Assembly (NCBI GenBank): GCA_964555935.1
Contig: CAZKUN010000128.1
Coordinates: forward strand, 1 to 25,484
From: CAZKUN01 sp964555935
GTDB taxonomy: Bacteria > Armatimonadota > Zipacnadia > Zipacnadales > VGFC01
DNA: 25,484 nucleotides
Reading direction: 5' to 3'
The position numbers and the translations under genes are program-made. The notes beneath the pieces are model-generated. The model saw only the letters and a program-made list of their open reading frames with translations, did no database searches and was not told the DNA's origin. The first letter of the stretch is position 1. The number at the start of each line of letters is the position of its first letter. Of this stretch, positions 23,235-25,484 are shown piece after piece.

Positions 23235-24209
23235 ATGGGCGCTCCGTCCAAGCCCAGCCTGCGTCGTTACAGCGACATCCGCGACCTCATCGCCAACAGC
23301 GAGGATCCGACACCGCTCGTGCGGGTGAACCACATCATCCCGGACGGAGCGTTCGAACTGTACCTGAAACTCGAGTGGATGAACCCGTTCGGGTCGATCA
23401 AGGATCGCACCGCCGCGTATCTCTTGCGAGGGATGGAAGAGCGTGGCGAACTCGAAGGCAAAAGAATCGTCGAGCCCTCATCGGGCAACACGGGAATCGC
23501 GCTGGCGGGGATCGCCGCGCTCATGCGGAAGCAGTTGACCGTGACAATCCCCGACGGAGTGCCGGATGCGAAGAAGATCCTGCTGCGGATGCTCGGCGCC
23601 ATCGTCTGGGAGACGCCGGACGACCTCTGCCCCATCGACCACCCGAAAGACGGCGCGATCGCTCTGGCGCACGCGATCACCCGCGGCGAGAACACCAAAG
23701 ACGACTACGTCATGCCCAACCAATACGAGAACGAGGACAACGTCCTCGCGCACTATGACTCGACGGGCCCGGAGATCTGGGAGCAGACGGCGGGCGAGGT
23801 GCGGTACTTCCTGGCGGGCTACGGCACGTGCGGGACGATCACGGGCGTGGGTCGCTACCTGAAGGAACAGAACCCAGACATCCAGGTCCTCGCTATCGAG
23901 CCCCAGAAGGGCCATCGGCTGCCGGGCTTGAAGAACATGTCGGAGTCGAAACAGCCCGAGATCCTCGATCCAGATGTGATCGACCATGTCATCCGAGTGG
24001 ACGACGAGGCGGCGTATGGGATGACGAAACGCATCTACCGCGAGGAGGGGATGATGGTCGGTCCGTCGACCGGCGCCATCGTCCACGCGGCGGCGGAGTT
24101 CGCGAATGGGCACGAGGGGCTTGCCGTGGCCGTATCGCCCGATAGCGGGCTGAAATACACCAGCTTCTTCGCCGATATCTTGGGGGATGAGGGGCTTCCC
24201 GAGGTCTGA
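23235..24209 (+). CDS. cysteine synthase family PLP-dependent enzyme
   Basis: The 324-residue product is a fold-type II PLP enzyme of the cysteine synthase / cystathionine beta-synthase group. The Schiff-base lysine is K56 in NPFGSIKDR. The substrate loop is PSSGNTG (81-87), the phosphate-binding loop GTCGTITGVG (197-206, usually GTGGT, with Cys199 here) and the C-terminal serine is in VGPSTGAIVHAA. It likely forms cysteine or a related amino acid from O-acetyl- or O-phosphoserine and a sulfur donor; CysK versus CysM versus CBS cannot be decided. ATG 23235 has TGGAGG 8 nt upstream, and upstream in-frame codons lie in the inverted repeat. It is followed after 24 bp by a 63-residue protein gene, probably the same transcript. 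Confidence 0.92.
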   Translation: MGAPSKPSLRRYSDIRDLIANSEDPTPLVRVNHIIPDGAFELYLKLEWMNPFGSIKDRTAAYLLRGMEERGELEGKRIVEPSSGNTGIALAGIAALMRKQLTVTIPDGVPDAKKILLRMLGAIVWETPDDLCPIDHPKDGAIALAHAITRGENTKDDYVMPNQYENEDNVLAHYDSTGPEIWEQTAGEVRYFLAGYGTCGTITGVGRYLKEQNPDIQVLAIEPQKGHRLPGLKNMSESKQPEILDPDVIDHVIRVDDEAAYGMTKRIYREEGMMVGPSTGAIVHAAAEFANGHEGLAVAVSPDSGLKYTSFFADILGDEGLPEV

Positions 24210-24233
24210 GGCGGAATCAACAGGAGGGCACGC

Positions 24234-24425
24234 ATGTCAGACACTCCGGAGCGCAAGCCGCGCGCGACATTGACGATCGCCGGGAAGAACATCGGACTCA
24301 ACAAGTTCGTGGAGGACGTCCTGGTGAACGTGGTCTCGGGCTTCCTTGGCGCGCTCAAGAAGACCGGCCCCGGCGAGGTGGTCATCACCATCCCCGCCGA
24401 GAGGCGATCCGAGACAGACGAGTAA
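24234..24425 (+). CDS. 63-residue small protein downstream of cysteine synthase
   Basis: AGGAGGG ends 5 nt before ATG 24234, strong evidence for translation, and the gene lies 24 bp after the PLP enzyme. The layout is a charged N terminus (MSDTPERKPR), a strand and turn (ATLTIAGKNIGLN), an amphipathic helix (KFVEDVLVNVVSGFLGALKK), a second strand (GEVVITIP) and a charged tail. This compact beta-alpha-beta pattern appears to be a folded domain. It has no C-terminal Gly-Gly, so it is not an obvious CysO-type sulfur carrier, although its position next to a cysteine synthase made me look for that. I do not recognise a named family. Confidence 0.8.
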   Translation: MSDTPERKPRATLTIAGKNIGLNKFVEDVLVNVVSGFLGALKKTGPGEVVITIPAERRSETDE

Positions 24426-24540
24426 GTCCCCGACACGGACCCGGACGCTCCCGAGTGGCGCTCTGGGGCAGGCGCGAATATCGAACTATCACCCTCGCCG
24501 CGCGTTTCCTCTAGGAACCACTCGGAGGCACTGTCGCACA

Positions 24541-25484
24541 ATGAGAAGCCCAACCACGGCCCTCGCCTGCGGCGTCGCGATGATGTATCTGCTCCTGTCC
24601 ATCTGCCAAGCCGCCCCGGCTGATGTCTTCGTCCCGCCCGAGCCGCTACGAATCGGCGTGGGTGGCGACTGGGGGGACGGGCTCGACGGCATGCTGGCCG
24701 AACGCGGGCTGCCGTACGAGCGGATCTTTGCTTGGGAACTGAGCGACCCCGAGGTGCTGAAGCGCTTCGACCTCATCCTCCTGTCATGCCCGGCGCCGCT
24801 TCAGGCTGGCTTCGACGAAGCGCTTGACGCGTGGATCAAAGCGGGCGGGCGCGCTTACATCGAAACCTCGAGGTACGGAAGCAGGCCGCCGCTGATGCCG
24901 ACATACGTGTCGACCCTGGGCCTGGCGCCCGACCCCTCGGATGTCGTGATCGTCGACCCGGCCTTCGTCACGGCCCGCGGTGTTGAAGCGGGGGCGCCGA
25001 TAGACCTGTACGACATGACGAGCATGCTGCTGCAGGCGCATGAGGGCTCCGACTCCAGGGTCATCGCCCAATACTGCCCGGACAAGGGGGGCGAGCCGCT
25101 TCAGGGCGCCGCCGTCCTGAGCTTGACCCTCGGGGAGGGAGAAGTCATCCTTGCGGGTTCACCACTTGCGTTCTGTTGCTTCCGTGGCGAGGCTACCCGG
25201 CCCATCTTGTATGCGATCATCGACCACTTCCTGCGCGGACTGGGCCAGCCGCGTCTGACATCGGTTGCTCCTGAGCCGCAAGAATCTGCCCCGGGCGCGA
25301 AGGCCCGCGACAGCGCGCCCGCTCCGGTCGCCGGGACGCCGCCGGACGGCTTCGAGCCGGTGGATGCCATGGCCGCGGCCCCGTACAACGTCACGGCGAC
25401 GTTGGGTCCAGCGTCTGGACCGCGCGGACCGGCGTCTATGCTCGTTCTCGATGGACAACCGAGCCCGTCGGGCAAGATGACGCG
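24541..25484 (+). CDS. secreted protein with GATase1/ThuA-like fold pattern, partial
   Basis: The frame is open from ATG 24541 to the window end (314 codons visible) with no stop, so the gene continues beyond. A signal peptide (MRSPTTALACGVAMMYLLLSICQAAPAD) leads into an alpha/beta domain: LRIGVGGDWGDG, RFDLILLSCPAPL and ALDAWIKAGGRAYIETS. This strand-turn-helix order recalls glutamine-amidotransferase-like (ThuA/BPL_N-type) domains, which often occur in secreted proteins of this kind of genome. From about residue 240 the chain becomes Pro/Ala/Glu-rich, a linker to whatever follows. GGAGG (24524-24528) is 12 nt from the ATG, rather far. The nucleophilic cysteine of true amidotransferases is not evident. 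Function is unknown. Confidence 0.8.
   Translation, partial: MRSPTTALACGVAMMYLLLSICQAAPADVFVPPEPLRIGVGGDWGDGLDGMLAERGLPYERIFAWELSDPEVLKRFDLILLSCPAPLQAGFDEALDAWIKAGGRAYIETSRYGSRPPLMPTYVSTLGLAPDPSDVVIVDPAFVTARGVEAGAPIDLYDMTSMLLQAHEGSDSRVIAQYCPDKGGEPLQGAAVLSLTLGEGEVILAGSPLAFCCFRGEATRPILYAIIDHFLRGLGQPRLTSVAPEPQESAPGAKARDSAPAPVAGTPPDGFEPVDAMAAAPYNVTATLGPASGPRGPASMLVLDGQPSPSGKMT

Noticed and set aside
24234..24425. CysO-like sulfur-carrier protein
   Set aside because: The C terminus lacks Gly-Gly and the strand/helix order is not beta-grasp.

Overview
The window is a high-GC (roughly 65% by eye) bacterial chromosome segment with no sign of phage, transposon, CRISPR or plasmid functions. The organism looks diderm. 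There is a C-terminal-Trp beta-barrel candidate, several lipobox or signal-peptide proteins, and many strong AGGAGG-type ribosome binding sites. The mix of secreted glycoside-hydrolase-like proteins (a DUF4038-like one and a GH123/DUF6067-like one with a LamG insert), a membrane-embedded spermidine-synthase-like protein and small palindromic intergenic elements is what I would expect from Armatimonadota, Planctomycetota, Hydrogenedentota or relatives. That placement is inference and is not resolved by the sequence.

Layout. 1-1.6 kb: a tRNA-Ser(UGA) with a near-consensus promoter, then a secreted hydrolase gene split by one in-frame TGA. 1.7-4.4 kb: complete mutS, followed by two tandem hairpins. 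4.5-6.4 kb (minus): a translationally coupled pair, Gfo/Idh/MocA oxidoreductase then DapA/NAL-family aldolase. 6.5-7.7 kb: a GT4 glycosyltransferase whose promoter implies a nearly leaderless mRNA. 7.7-8.2 kb (minus): a secreted YbjN-like small protein with its own promoter. 8.3-10.3 kb (minus): an envelope operon, beta-barrel-like protein then von Willebrand A lipoprotein, closed by a clear intrinsic terminator. 10.3-10.7 kb: a gene-poor, lower-GC gap. 10.7-11 kb: a 70-residue single-TM protein. 11-14.6 kb (minus): a sensor GGDEF+HD-GYP-like c-di-GMP protein, then a voltage-gated-type ion channel with unusual S4, pore and turret sequences.

14.7-20.8 kb (plus): a tightly packed three-gene unit. 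It encodes a 917-residue GH123-like/LamG protein, a 776-residue membrane-fused spermidine-synthase-like protein that lacks a normal catalytic Asp, and a secreted alpha/beta hydrolase. 20.8-23.1 kb: a complete tungstate-type ABC importer (tupABC). 23.2-24.4 kb: a cysteine-synthase-family PLP enzyme and a 63-residue small protein, preceded by a perfect 10-bp inverted repeat. 24.5 kb to the end: a secreted protein with a glutamine-amidotransferase/ThuA-like fold pattern that runs off the window.

Themes. Most accessory genes are extracytoplasmic: polysaccharide-active proteins, envelope proteins and signalling. The most promising leads for undescribed biology are the channel (ten arginines at exact 3-residue spacing, non-canonical filter, acidic tandem-repeat turret), the hydrolase / SpeE-like membrane protein / hydrolase operon, and the family of stem-plus-CTACG palindromic elements.
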